A stretch of DNA of 64,000 bases from an uncultured Fodinibius sp. (GTDB taxonomy: Bacteria; Bacteroidota; Rhodothermia; Balneolales; Balneolaceae): contig CAJXMJ010000001.1 in assembly GCA_913056455.1 (NCBI GenBank), positions 248,001 through 312,000 of the forward strand, read 5' to 3'. The stretch's first letter is position 1. Every line of letters begins with the position of its first letter. Of the stretch, positions 53,340 to 62,646 are shown one piece after another. The translations under genes and the position numbers were made by a program. The notes under the pieces are model-generated. The model had not been told where the DNA came from and did not search any database. It was given only the letters and a program-made list of their open reading frames with translations.

Positions 53340-53376
53340 AAGCCTAACCCGAAAAGGGTTGGGCTTTTATTTTTTA
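53340..53376 (+). terminator. ssrA: Strong terminator just outside the island, probably the original ssrA terminator
   Basis: AAGCCTAACCC (53340-53350) pairs with GGGTTGGGCTT (53356-53366) around GAAAA, with one G-T pair, followed by T-rich sequence. No gene ends just before it in the present arrangement. If the island is removed in silico, it falls about 14 bases after the ssrA 3' end, the right place for the tmRNA terminator. Confidence 0.75.
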
Positions 53377-53530
53377 TAACCTTTCAATTTCATTGGAAAC
53401 CATCCGAATGTGCTATGAAATACCGAATGATTGTCAGCAAGCAATCTAATTAGTGGGAATGCCAGGGATCTGTTTTTTACTTTTCAAAATCCTTTGTACT
53501 CTGTAGAAAATTATCAAAAAGGCTTTGTAA

Positions 53531-54553
53531 ATGAATTACCGCATGCTGGAGCTTATTGCTCCCCCCGATACAGCTCAAGAAGCACGTACTTTTGTTGAAG
53601 ATGAAGATATCTTGGGTGTATGGTCAGATAACTTGGAGGATGGATGTTCAATATTACGGATACTGGTAGATGCCAACCGCACGGAAGCTCTTTCTGATTC
53701 ACTGACCGAAAAGTTTTCGCACAGTGAAGGATTTCGGATTATGCTTTTTGAGGTGCAAGCAACATTGCCGCAACCCGAAGAGAAGGAGGATGAAGATGAT
53801 CCGAATGAGGAGAAGGAGTCGGAAGAAAAAAGTATTGGCAGAATAAGTCGGGAAGAACTTTACTCTGATGTTTCCAGCGGGAGTGAATTCAATACGGTGT
53901 TTATTGGATTGGTGCTTTTATCTACACTTGTAGCGGGGGTAGGGCTTGTTCGTGATGATGTTGCTGTTATTATTGGAGCGATGGTTATTGCGCCATTACT
54001 GGGGCCCAATGTATCTATGGCGTTGTCCGTTACCCTTGGCGACCTGGACTTGGGATGGCAGTCGTTAAAAACGAATGCGGCAGGAATCTTTGCATCACTT
54101 GCGTTGGCTTTTGTAATGGGATTGGTGATGCAGGTTGATTTAGAGTCTCAGCAACTCATTAACAAGACCAATGTTAGTTTGGGAGATATTACCATTGCTC
54201 TGGCTGCGGGTAGTGCCGGAGTGCTTGCTTATACTCGAGGGGTTCCTGCAGCAATTGTTGGAGTGATGGTGGCAGTAGCCTTACTGCCGCCGCTGGTGAA
54301 TGTGGGATTGTTACTCGGTGCTGGATATACAAATTTAGCGGTAGGTTCGGTAATTCTAACAACCACAAATCTTATTTGCATTAACCTGGCCGGAATACTC
54401 ACCTTTTTAGTGCAGGGGATTCAGCCCCGAAGTTGGTGGGAGGTAGAAAAGGCAAAAAAAGCTACCCGCATTGCTATTGGAATTTGGGTAACCCTGTTAG
54501 CAATACTTGCTATAATTATCTGGTACTGGAACTTATCTGTTAACCCTCTTTAA
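53531..54553 (+). CDS. DUF389 (TIGR00341-type) integral membrane protein
   Basis: A 340-residue membrane protein. The soluble N-terminal domain (about 1-85) is followed by an acidic linker (about 85-105, rich in Glu and Asp) and a membrane domain with about six helices that carries the DUF389 hallmark FIGLVLLSTLVAGVGLV, then VAVIIGAMVIAPLLGPN and the late VGVMVAVALLPPLVNVGLLLG. The family has no confirmed function. It lies just outside the island and its stop overlaps the convergent oxygenase gene by 4 bases. Confidence 0.9.
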   Translation: MNYRMLELIAPPDTAQEARTFVEDEDILGVWSDNLEDGCSILRILVDANRTEALSDSLTEKFSHSEGFRIMLFEVQATLPQPEEKEDEDDPNEEKESEEKSIGRISREELYSDVSSGSEFNTVFIGLVLLSTLVAGVGLVRDDVAVIIGAMVIAPLLGPNVSMALSVTLGDLDLGWQSLKTNAAGIFASLALAFVMGLVMQVDLESQQLINKTNVSLGDITIALAAGSAGVLAYTRGVPAAIVGVMVAVALLPPLVNVGLLLGAGYTNLAVGSVILTTTNLICINLAGILTFLVQGIQPRSWWEVEKAKKATRIAIGIWVTLLAILAIIIWYWNLSVNPL

Positions 54554-55194
54554 ATAAGTTTACCGATCGTTGCGGGTTGATGTAGTAGCCAGCCTGTAAT
54601 ACTTTTTCGCGATGTTTGGGTAAGCAAAACTTCATGCTCTAAGGTATCACTCTTAAACATGACCATTCGTTTGGCAATTGGTTCAAAAAGTGTAGTATCA
54701 TCTCCCGGGCCATAAATTTTTAGTTCACCCCCGTCACCGGGTTCCCATTCTTCATTAAGGTAGATAAGCATAGAGAGAACACGATTTTTCTTTCCTTGGA
54801 ATTGATCGATATGCTTCTCATATCTTGTTTGGGGAGGATATAATGCAAAGTGAAATTCGTAGTCAGAAACACTTAAAAACATTTGTTGACGTAAATTTAG
54901 AAGTGTTTCATCAAACAGGTCAAAAAGGTTTATTATTTCGTCATCCGATTGTTTGTCTAACCAATAGATGAAATCTCCGCGGACGGATGATTCAATCTGT
55001 CGCTGTTGATCGGTACCAATTGCGGCTTTTGAAAATTCACTCTCGTCAATTAGTTGTTGAAAATAGCTTTGTACCTGTTGGTAAAGCTGATCAGGAATAA
55101 AATCATCAACAAATACATAATCCTTGTTAGCAAGCTGTTCAAGCCAGTTGCTCCACTGTTCGGAAGAATAGATAGTAGTCTCTTGAGTACTCAT
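54550..55194 (-). CDS. 2-oxoglutarate/Fe(II)-dependent oxygenase
   Basis: A 214-residue prolyl-4-hydroxylase-like protein without a signal peptide. The iron ligands are His128 and Asp130 (EKHIDQ) and His187 (TLEHEV). The 2-oxoglutarate-binding arginine is Arg196 (TSRKSITGW). The double-stranded beta-helix segment RVLSMLIYLNEEWEPGDGGEL is typical. The substrate could be a protein side chain or a small molecule and cannot be told from sequence. It overlaps the convergent DUF389 gene by 4 bases. Confidence 0.88.
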   Translation of the reverse strand: MSTQETTIYSSEQWSNWLEQLANKDYVFVDDFIPDQLYQQVQSYFQQLIDESEFSKAAIGTDQQRQIESSVRGDFIYWLDKQSDDEIINLFDLFDETLLNLRQQMFLSVSDYEFHFALYPPQTRYEKHIDQFQGKKNRVLSMLIYLNEEWEPGDGGELKIYGPGDDTTLFEPIAKRMVMFKSDTLEHEVLLTQTSRKSITGWLLHQPATIGKLI

Positions 55195-55615
55195 AGTTCT
55201 TAAGGTTTATGAGTCATAACATACCAAATTTTTCAAAATTGAACTTAAAATTTTACTCCACTATTAAACGATGTTCCGATGCCAATATCATACATATCTA
55301 TCTCACACAATGGGATTAGTTTTGGGGGTACTTTTCTCTCCCAAGAATTGGAGTCATAAACATTATTGCTATCAAAATAGTAAAGGATAATTTGTTAAAT
55401 AAATTATAATAATACCCCTTTGTATTTTAGGATCCACTTCTTTTATTTATACACATATTTGAAGGGCGCCCTAATGATTTTTGGGGAAATATTTATTAAA
55501 AAATACTAATGGAACTAATGCCTTTATTTGAGGTCTGATTTGTAACAACTGTGTGACTCAATACTCTTGTTAACGCAAACACAGTATCAAAAAACTATTT
55601 AGATCCAACGGCTTT
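55195..55615. other. Intergenic region with a possible decayed outer-membrane gene end
   Basis: 421 AT-rich bases between divergent genes. On the minus strand 55394-55245, a 49-codon open frame without a start ends in YDIGIGTSFNSGVKF then TAA, which looks like the last strand of a beta-barrel protein. This could be a gene remnant or chance. No promoter or RNA gene is clear. Confidence 0.3.
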
Positions 55616-55978
55616 ATGGAGACAAAAAAAGTATTAATTGTTGAAGATGAGATGATTATTGCCATGTTGATTGAGCGAATGGTAACTAATCTTGGTCATC
55701 GGGTCATAGACAAAGTCTCATCAGGAGAGGATGCTATAAACAAAGCATTAGAGCACAGTCCCGACCTTATTTTAATGGATATTAGATTAAAAGGAGAGAT
55801 TGATGGCATTGAAGCTATTAGTAGAATTCAGCAAAAAATGTCCATTCCTGTGATTTATATTTCCGGAAACTCTGATTTGGCTCATCAAAAGAAAATGGAT
55901 AGTACTGATTATATCGATTTTCTTTCCAAGCCTATTACCGAATCTGATTTAAGCAGGTCTTTTAGTGTAGCATCATAA
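55616..55978 (+). CDS. Single-domain response regulator
   Basis: A 120-residue CheY-like receiver with no output domain. It has the acidic pair Asp11 and Glu12 (LIVEDEMI), the phospho-acceptor Asp55 (LILMDIRLKG), Ser83 in the Thr/Ser switch position (YISGNS) and Lys105 (SKPI). The pattern is that of receivers paired with PAS-type histidine kinases, and the 'GEIDGIEA' segment is common there. No kinase gene lies in the window, so the partner is elsewhere. Confidence 0.92.
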   Translation: METKKVLIVEDEMIIAMLIERMVTNLGHRVIDKVSSGEDAINKALEHSPDLILMDIRLKGEIDGIEAISRIQQKMSIPVIYISGNSDLAHQKKMDSTDYIDFLSKPITESDLSRSFSVAS

Positions 55979-56144
55979 AATAACCCGGGCTTGAGTGAAC
56001 GGAAGCATAGGAACGAGTATCTTTTCTATCTCTATGAATGTTTGTTAAACCTGTTTCAGAACAGATTTCGTGCCTTTGGGAATTGGGAACAAAAGATCGG
56101 TTTCCTTTTTATAATTGGTTGAATTTCAATCAATCAATTATAGT

Positions 56145-56723
56145 ATGAAAAAATTATTACTGTTACCGCTCCTTGCATTTATTTTTGCACCGATGGCTGT
56201 AGAAGCCCAAACATCATCCAACGCAACTATTAAAAATACGCTGGGTATCGGTCCGCGCTTGGGATATTACAAAGCTAATGATGCCGATGAGGGTAGTTTT
56301 TATATTGGAGCCCAAACCCGTGCTCGCCTTGGATCTGTGCTTGGTGTCGAGGGATCTGTTGAATATCGCGCTGCTCAGGAGTACACTATTGGCGGGCAAT
56401 CTTTTGAAACAAAGTTTGTGCCGGTGACTGCCTCAGCATTATTATTTTTGCCGGTAAGTGAGAACTTTGCTCCTTATGGCGTGGCAGGTTTGGGCGCCTA
56501 TTATACTATCTATGAATTTGAGGGAGTAATTGATGATGTCGAAAACGAGTTTAATTTCGGTTATCATCTCGGTTTTGGATTAGAGTTACCCATTAATGAA
56601 AATGCGGCGCTGAACTTTGACTATCGATATTTGTTTTTGAACCCTGAGGCAAATGAAGTAAGTACTGATAATACCAATTATAATGGCAATGTGTTTACTG
56701 CAGGACTAATGTTTTATTTGTAA
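56145..56723 (+). CDS. Small outer-membrane beta-barrel protein (OmpA/OmpW-like fold)
   Basis: A 192-residue protein with an N-terminal signal peptide (KKLLLLPLLAFIFAPMAVEAQ). I take the ATG at 56145, since the longer frame only adds ten residues before the signal. The mature part alternates polar and aliphatic residues as in eight-stranded barrels (LGIGPRLGYYK, FAPYGVAGLGAYYTIYEF, FNFGYHLGFGLELPINENAAL) and ends in GLMFYL. A general porin-like or structural role is likely. A terminator follows the gene. Confidence 0.8.
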   Translation: MKKLLLLPLLAFIFAPMAVEAQTSSNATIKNTLGIGPRLGYYKANDADEGSFYIGAQTRARLGSVLGVEGSVEYRAAQEYTIGGQSFETKFVPVTASALLFLPVSENFAPYGVAGLGAYYTIYEFEGVIDDVENEFNFGYHLGFGLELPINENAALNFDYRYLFLNPEANEVSTDNTNYNGNVFTAGLMFYL

Positions 56724-56747
56724 GTGAGGGAGTATTTATTTGGGAAA

Positions 56748-56776
56748 TGGGTCCGCTTTTTGGCGGACCTTTTTTA
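56748..56776 (+). terminator. Rho-independent terminator after the barrel gene
   Basis: GGTCCGC (56750-56756) pairs with GCGGACC (56763-56769) across a 6-base loop and is followed by a T run. Confidence 0.85.
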
Positions 56777-56985
56777 TTTAAGATGATTATGATGCCATCT
56801 CCCATATGTCAGAATCTGTAACCATTTAGCAAGCGATGTTGGGGTACGGAAACGTTTTTGAACGTAGGATGAAAAGCACTGATTCTTCCGGCAAAATGAC
56901 CAAAATACGCTTGTATTTTTCGCAGAACATTTACAAGTTCATAGCCGTTTAAATCAGATCTAAATAACGTTCTCAACTTACAATT

Positions 56986-57912
56986 ATGCCGGAGATTAAG
57001 CTCCCAGAAGTAGAATTAAATATCTATACTCCTAAGGATCCTGTCGAAGTCCCTATTGTTGAAAATAGGATTTGTACAAAAGAAAGCAGTCCCAATTTTG
57101 TACGCCATGTGACTTTTGATATTTCGGGAACTGATTTGGAAGGGCACGTTCGCGTAGGCCAATCTATAGGTATTTTGCCTCCAGGAAAAAATGAAAAAGG
57201 ACGCGATTATAAATTGCGGCTTTATTCGGTTGCATCTCCCACAAAAGGGGAGGGAGGGGAATCTCACCTGATATCAACTACTGTTAAGCGAACGATTGAA
57301 GAGTTTGATAATAATGAGCTGTATTTGGGAGTCTGTTCTAATTATCTGGCAGATTTACAGCCCGGCGACAAAGTTAAAATGACGGGGCCCAGCGGCCGAC
57401 GTTTTTTATTGCCCGAAAATGCAACTGACTTTAATTATGTTTTTTTTGCTACCGGTACGGGAATTGCACCTTATCGGGGGATGATTAAAGAACTGCTTGA
57501 TAACGGCTTTGAAAATGAAATCGTCCTTATTTTTGGCTGTGCTTATCGCACAGACTTGCTCTATGCTGATTATTTTGAGTCTTTGGATGAAGAGTACGAT
57601 AACTTTCACTACCTGCCTCATATTTCCCGTGAGGATCGACGCCCCGACGGTACTAAAAAATATGTACAAACCTGTTTGTGGGATGAGGCTGAACTGCTTG
57701 ATCCCCTTATGGATCAGGAAAACACCTTAATGTACATTTGCGGACTTAAAGGAATGGAAAGTGGTATTTATCGGGCATTGGCAAAAAAAGGACTTACTCA
57801 GTATTTGGATGTTCGTGAGCCGGCGTCCGGTAAAACCCCGGACGAGTGGGACGAAAGAGATCTTAAAAGATACGTTAAGCCTTCTGCGCGAACATTTGTA
57901 GAAGTTTATTAA
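56986..57912 (+). CDS. petH: Plant-type ferredoxin--NADP reductase
   Basis: A 308-residue FAD enzyme moving electrons between NADPH and ferredoxin. FAD binding is seen at RLYSVASPT (78-86, Arg78, Tyr80, Ser81) and at GVCSNYLADLQPGDKVKMTGPSG. The NADP region is FFATGTGIAPYRGMI and the later YICGLKGMESGI. The C-terminal VEVY with an aromatic last residue stacks on FAD in plant-type FNRs. Bacterial BoxA-like reductases are an alternative, but there are no benzoate genes nearby. The symbol is by analogy with the plant-type family. Confidence 0.85.
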   Translation: MPEIKLPEVELNIYTPKDPVEVPIVENRICTKESSPNFVRHVTFDISGTDLEGHVRVGQSIGILPPGKNEKGRDYKLRLYSVASPTKGEGGESHLISTTVKRTIEEFDNNELYLGVCSNYLADLQPGDKVKMTGPSGRRFLLPENATDFNYVFFATGTGIAPYRGMIKELLDNGFENEIVLIFGCAYRTDLLYADYFESLDEEYDNFHYLPHISREDRRPDGTKKYVQTCLWDEAELLDPLMDQENTLMYICGLKGMESGIYRALAKKGLTQYLDVREPASGKTPDEWDERDLKRYVKPSARTFVEVY

Positions 57913-57968
57913 GTGAGCGGAAGCTTGTTACCACCCATCTTCTGGGGTTCTTTACCCTTATTTTATTC

Positions 57969-58538
57969 CTAATTCGTAATATTTGTTACACCACCTGAAA
58001 CAATATATTTCATCACATCAGAAGAATTATAATCAATAGGGGTGACATTTTGGGTCGGAACCAGGAATAAGTTACCCGAAAAGTTGTAAGAGTGAGGACA
58101 ATAAACAGCTACCATATCTTCAATGCCGAGCTGTGCAAGATCCTTTTGAGTAACGAAACCCAATCGCTTTGCTTCCATGCCTCCTAAATCAATAAGTACC
58201 GGTTTGTTGAATCGTTTCTTATCTCCGACAAAAGCTTCGGTAAGCTCTTTCAACGAAGTGTAGATAATTTTGATGAAGGGGACCTTTTTTAGAAAGCGTT
58301 CAAAGTAAGTGACAACAGGACGAGTAACAGCTAATGAAAAAATATACCCGATAGCTGCAATCCCGAAGAAAACAGTGACAATGCCCAATCCCGGGATATC
58401 TATGTTTAACCATTCGAAAAGAAGATTGTTAAAAAAGTTGTTAGACCATCTTACGGCTGAGTAAATGATATAGATGGTGGCACCAATAGGAAATACGAGC
58501 AATAATCCACGCAAAAAATTATTAAAAATAGGACGCAT
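57969..58538 (-). CDS. DUF502 family membrane protein
   Basis: A 189-residue protein with two membrane helices: about residues 7-30 (FLRGLLLVFPIGATIYIIYS) and 48-70 (GLGIVTVFFGIAAIGYIFSLA). The segment 'FIKIIYTSLKELTEAFVGDK' and the cytoplasmic-domain motif CPHSYNFSGNLFLVP are family marks. The DUF502 family has unknown function in bacteria. It stands alone on the minus strand between FNR and alaS. Confidence 0.9.
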   Translation of the reverse strand: MRPIFNNFLRGLLLVFPIGATIYIIYSAVRWSNNFFNNLLFEWLNIDIPGLGIVTVFFGIAAIGYIFSLAVTRPVVTYFERFLKKVPFIKIIYTSLKELTEAFVGDKKRFNKPVLIDLGGMEAKRLGFVTQKDLAQLGIEDMVAVYCPHSYNFSGNLFLVPTQNVTPIDYNSSDVMKYIVSGGVTNITN

Positions 58539-58707
58539 AACTGTAGATATTTTGGTTAGTATGATAATACGAGAACGTAAACTATCAAACGTAAATGGCA
58601 GGGGATAATAGGACTGTCAGTTCGATTCGTTTTTAAGATGAGTTCAACACTTATTTTTGCTATTTTCAACGGTCTGAATAATATACAATTAAGGTAAATA
58701 AAAACTG

Positions 58708-61377
58708 ATGTCCCACAAGAGCTCTGCACAAATTCGCCAGGAATTTCTGGACTTTTTTAAAGAAAAAGAACACTTGGTTGTCCCAAGTGCACCGGTTGTC
58801 CCCCAGAATGATCCTACCCTGCTGTTTACAAATGCAGGAATGAATCAATTTAAGCCGATCTTTTTGGATGAGCAGTCGGGTTATGAAAAGGATGGTGAAA
58901 CCTGGCAGCGAGCGGTTGACAGTCAGCGTTGTATTCGTGTGAGCGGTAAGCATAATGACTTGGAAGAGGTTGGTTATGATACCTATCACCATACGTTGTT
59001 CGAGATGCTCGGTAATTGGTCGTTCGGTGATTATTTTAAGCGGGAAGCAATTCGCTGGGCTTGGGAGCTGCTTGTGGATGAATGGGGGCTTGAGCCTGAT
59101 CGCCTGTATGCTACCGTTTTTGAAGGTGATGAGGATGATGGGCTACCTGTAGATCAGGAATCGATAACACTTTGGGAAGAGGAAACTTCTATTAATCCAG
59201 ATCACATTCTGAAATTTGATAAAAAGGACAATTTCTGGGAGATGGGCGAAACCGGACCGTGTGGCCCGTGTTCGGAAGTGCATGTCGATATCCGTCCCGA
59301 CGAGGAGCGCAAAGAAAAAGATGGTGCGGAACTCGTGAATATGGATGATCCGAGAGTAATGGAGATTTGGAATCTTGTTTTTATTCAGTTTAATCGTCAG
59401 CCCGACGGTTCGCTCGAAAAGCTTCCTGCCCAACATGTTGATACGGGTATGGGCTTTGAGCGCATTTGTGCTGTGCTGCAGGATAAAAGATCCAACTACG
59501 ATACGGACCTTTTCACCCCATTGCTCGATAAAATTGGGGAGCTGGCCAATGTTTCCTATGGAGCTGATGACGAAACTGATATAGCTATGCGGGTGATTGC
59601 CGATCACATTCGGGCAGTAAGCTTTTCTATTGCCGATGGAGCTTCGCCCGGTAATGATGGACGCGGTTACGTGATTCGACGAATTCTTCGGCGTGCTATC
59701 CGTTATGGGTGGGACAAGTTGGATCTCAAAAAGCCGTTTTTCTATAAGCTGGTACCTACACTAGCCGAACAGTTCAAAGATGTATTTCCCGTGCTTGTCA
59801 ATCAGCAGGATTATGTACAGAATGTTATTCAATCTGAGGAAAAAAGCTTTTTAAACACGCTGGGGCAGGGCATTGAGCTGTTCAACGAAATGGTGGAAGG
59901 TAAGGATCAGATATCAGGGGAAGATGCCTTTAAGCTACATGATACATACGGTTTCCCCATTGATCTTACGCAGTTGATGGCACGTGAGCAGGGGGTGGAT
60001 GTTGATGTGGAAGGATTTAACAAGCGCATGAAAGAACAGAAAGAGCGCGCTCGTGCCGCCGGTACGTTCAACGTAGACCAGTCATCCCCCAAAGAGTGGA
60101 TTACTGTTAATGATATCGAGGATTTTGAGTTTTTGGGTTATGATTCTCTTTCCACATGGAGTAATATTAAGATGCTCCGCAAAGAAAATGATCGCGGAGC
60201 AGTAGTTCTCGATAAAACACCCTTTTATGCTGAAAGTGGGGGACAGGTTGCAGATACTGGAATAATCAGTAATGGCGATGAGCATCTTCGTGTGCTTGAT
60301 GTTCAAAAATCTCCGGATGGCTACATTCATATTGTTGACAAACTCCCCGAAGATCCCGAAGGAGAATGGGAGGCGATGGTCAACGGTGATCGACGCCGCG
60401 AAATTAGAAAGCACCATTCAGCTACTCACTTAGTTCATGCCGCACTAAAACAGGTACTGGGCGATCACATTGCACAGAAGGGATCATTGGTTGATGAGAA
60501 TCACCTACGGTTTGACTTTTCGCATTACGATCAGATTCCAAAGAGTGAGTTGAATCAAATTGAGGAAATTGTCAATGACCGTATTCAGCAGAATATTTCC
60601 AAGCAGGAAGAACGCAATGTACCCATTGATAAAGCAAAAGAGCGCGGTGCTACGATGTTATTTGGTGAGAAATACGGGGATAGCGTCCGCGTAATTTCTT
60701 TCGATCCCGATTACTCAATGGAGCTTTGTGGGGGCACACATGTAGAGGCCACCGGCGAAATTGGCTACTTCCGTTTTACCGGCGAATCCTCCGCAGCAGC
60801 AGGAATTCGCCGAATTGAGGCCAAAGTGGGTAAAAGTGTAGATGAATATTTGCGACAGGAAAATGAGTTGGTGCAACAGATTCGATCTGAGATAGGACAG
60901 AGCCAAGACTTAGTACGCGATATTCACCAGCTCATTGAAGAGCGTAAAGATCTTGAGAAGGAAGTGGAAGAGTTACGCAAGCAGCAAAGTGCTTCGAAGC
61001 TGGATGGACTTATTCAGAATGCCCAAGAGCTTAACAACGGGGTTAAGTTGGTATCCGGCGAAGTGCCTCATGCCGATATGGATCTGTTAAAGCAGCTGGG
61101 ATATGAATCGCTTGACAAGCAAAAAGAAGGAACGGTTACAGTGCTTGGTGCCAAAGAATCGGAAGAAGGAAAGGTGTATGTGATGGCAGCTGTAACAGAA
61201 GATATCATCAAAGAAAAATCACTAAAAGCCGGTGCACTTGTCGGTCAACTTGGACAGATGCTCGGAGGTGGGGGCGGTGGACAGCCAAACCTGGCTACTG
61301 CCGGCGGTCGAAAACCGGAAAAACTGAAAGAATTATTTGATCAACTTCCGTCAATAATCAATGAACATTTAGATTAA
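58708..61377 (+). CDS. alaS: Alanyl-tRNA synthetase
   Basis: Charges tRNA-Ala and edits Ser and Gly mischarging. The class II catalytic domain is shown by TLLFTNAGMNQFKPIF, CIRVSGKHNDLEEVG and HHTLFEMLGNWSFGDYFK. The zinc-binding editing site is His570, His574, Cys674 and His678 (HHSATH and CGGTHVEATG). The C-terminal region has a coiled-coil part (IEERKDLEKEVEELRKQQ) and the glycine-rich GQLGQMLGGGGGGQPNLATAGG segment. At 889 residues it is full length. It starts 170 bases from the divergent DUF502 gene. Confidence 0.97.
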   Translation: MSHKSSAQIRQEFLDFFKEKEHLVVPSAPVVPQNDPTLLFTNAGMNQFKPIFLDEQSGYEKDGETWQRAVDSQRCIRVSGKHNDLEEVGYDTYHHTLFEMLGNWSFGDYFKREAIRWAWELLVDEWGLEPDRLYATVFEGDEDDGLPVDQESITLWEEETSINPDHILKFDKKDNFWEMGETGPCGPCSEVHVDIRPDEERKEKDGAELVNMDDPRVMEIWNLVFIQFNRQPDGSLEKLPAQHVDTGMGFERICAVLQDKRSNYDTDLFTPLLDKIGELANVSYGADDETDIAMRVIADHIRAVSFSIADGASPGNDGRGYVIRRILRRAIRYGWDKLDLKKPFFYKLVPTLAEQFKDVFPVLVNQQDYVQNVIQSEEKSFLNTLGQGIELFNEMVEGKDQISGEDAFKLHDTYGFPIDLTQLMAREQGVDVDVEGFNKRMKEQKERARAAGTFNVDQSSPKEWITVNDIEDFEFLGYDSLSTWSNIKMLRKENDRGAVVLDKTPFYAESGGQVADTGIISNGDEHLRVLDVQKSPDGYIHIVDKLPEDPEGEWEAMVNGDRRREIRKHHSATHLVHAALKQVLGDHIAQKGSLVDENHLRFDFSHYDQIPKSELNQIEEIVNDRIQQNISKQEERNVPIDKAKERGATMLFGEKYGDSVRVISFDPDYSMELCGGTHVEATGEIGYFRFTGESSAAAGIRRIEAKVGKSVDEYLRQENELVQQIRSEIGQSQDLVRDIHQLIEERKDLEKEVEELRKQQSASKLDGLIQNAQELNNGVKLVSGEVPHADMDLLKQLGYESLDKQKEGTVTVLGAKESEEGKVYVMAAVTEDIIKEKSLKAGALVGQLGQMLGGGGGGQPNLATAGGRKPEKLKELFDQLPSIINEHLD

Positions 61378-61484
61378 TAGATTACCTGTAATCTTCCATA
61401 ATTTTAGGTATATTTTCAGACCCTGATTTGAGTAAAATTTTCAATTGAAACGGTGAAACAGCTAACCTGCTGTTAAAAGATATT

Positions 61485-62591
61485 ATGGCTAAAAAAGAAA
61501 AAAACGCAGAAGAAGTTTCGTTTACCCCAGAAGGGACCGGCATCCGGACCAACGGAGAGATTGTTCGCAGTACGGAATTGCCTGATCCCACAGACAAAAA
61601 GCATACTGATCTCGACTTATCAGACGAGGATGTGGTTGATATGTTTGAACAGATGTATTTGCAGCGCCGATTTGAAGAGCGTGCAATGCAGATGTATCAA
61701 AAGGGAAAGTTCGGTGGATTCCTTCACCTGTATATGGGTCAGGAGGCTATTTCTACCGGAACAACTTATGCTCTTAATGACGATGATGATATTATTACGG
61801 CCTACCGTGATCACGGCTGGGGTTTAGTTCGAGGAGTATCTCCCAAAGAAGGAATGGCTGAACTCTATGGAAAAGTGACCGGCTGCTCAAAAGGAAAGGG
61901 TGGATCGATGCACTTTGCCAATGTGGATAAACACTTCTGGGGCGGATACGGCATTGTAGGCGGTCATATTCCCCTTGGCGGCGGAATCGCTTTCGCCAAT
62001 AAATACAAGCAAAATGGACGAGTTACAGCTTGTTTTTTGGGCGATGGAGCTGTTCCACAGGGTGCCCTGCACGAAACCCTGAATATGAGCCAGAACTGGG
62101 GACTACCTTGTATCTACGCCGTCGAAAACAATGGTTATGCGATGGGTACTGCCGTACACCGCCATTCGGTTGGTGAAATCGTGGATCGTGCCGATGGTTT
62201 CAGTATGAAGAAGATGGTGATCAACGGCATGGACGTGCTTACGGTTTATGAAAAGATGAAAGAGATCGCTGATGATGTGCGAGAAAACTCGGAGCCGTGG
62301 TTTGTAGAAATACGGACCTATCGCTATCGTGGACACTCCATGTCAGATCCGATGAAATATCGAACAAAGGAAGAGCTCGAGGAATATGAGCAGCTCGATC
62401 CGGTAGAACGCATCAAAAATTACTTGTTGGATGAAGATATCATTGATGAAGACAAGGTAGAAGAAATTGAAGATAGTGTAGAGGATACAGTGATGGAAGC
62501 GATTGATTTTGCGGAGGAGAGTGATTTTCCCGAAAAGGAAGCGCTTTATGATCACATGTTTGCGGAAGATGATTATCCTTTCCATAGATAG
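61485..62591 (+). CDS. pdhA: Pyruvate dehydrogenase E1 component, alpha subunit
   Basis: TPP-binding half of the decarboxylating E1 of pyruvate dehydrogenase. The 368-residue chain has FGGFLHLYMGQEAISTG, HGWGLVRG, the TPP motif GDGAVPQGALHETLN... ending VENNGYAMGT (GDG to NN), and the late YRYRGHSMSDPMKYRT loop. A 40-residue acidic N-terminal extension precedes the enzyme fold. pdhB follows after 55 bases and the E2 gene after that, so this is a pdh operon. The 107-base gap after alaS shows no clear terminator. Confidence 0.95.
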   Translation: MAKKEKNAEEVSFTPEGTGIRTNGEIVRSTELPDPTDKKHTDLDLSDEDVVDMFEQMYLQRRFEERAMQMYQKGKFGGFLHLYMGQEAISTGTTYALNDDDDIITAYRDHGWGLVRGVSPKEGMAELYGKVTGCSKGKGGSMHFANVDKHFWGGYGIVGGHIPLGGGIAFANKYKQNGRVTACFLGDGAVPQGALHETLNMSQNWGLPCIYAVENNGYAMGTAVHRHSVGEIVDRADGFSMKKMVINGMDVLTVYEKMKEIADDVRENSEPWFVEIRTYRYRGHSMSDPMKYRTKEELEEYEQLDPVERIKNYLLDEDIIDEDKVEEIEDSVEDTVMEAIDFAEESDFPEKEALYDHMFAEDDYPFHR

Positions 62592-62646
62592 GTAATAGTA
62601 TTTAGTAAAACTGCGAATTGACAATTTTTGAACTAACTACATAGAA

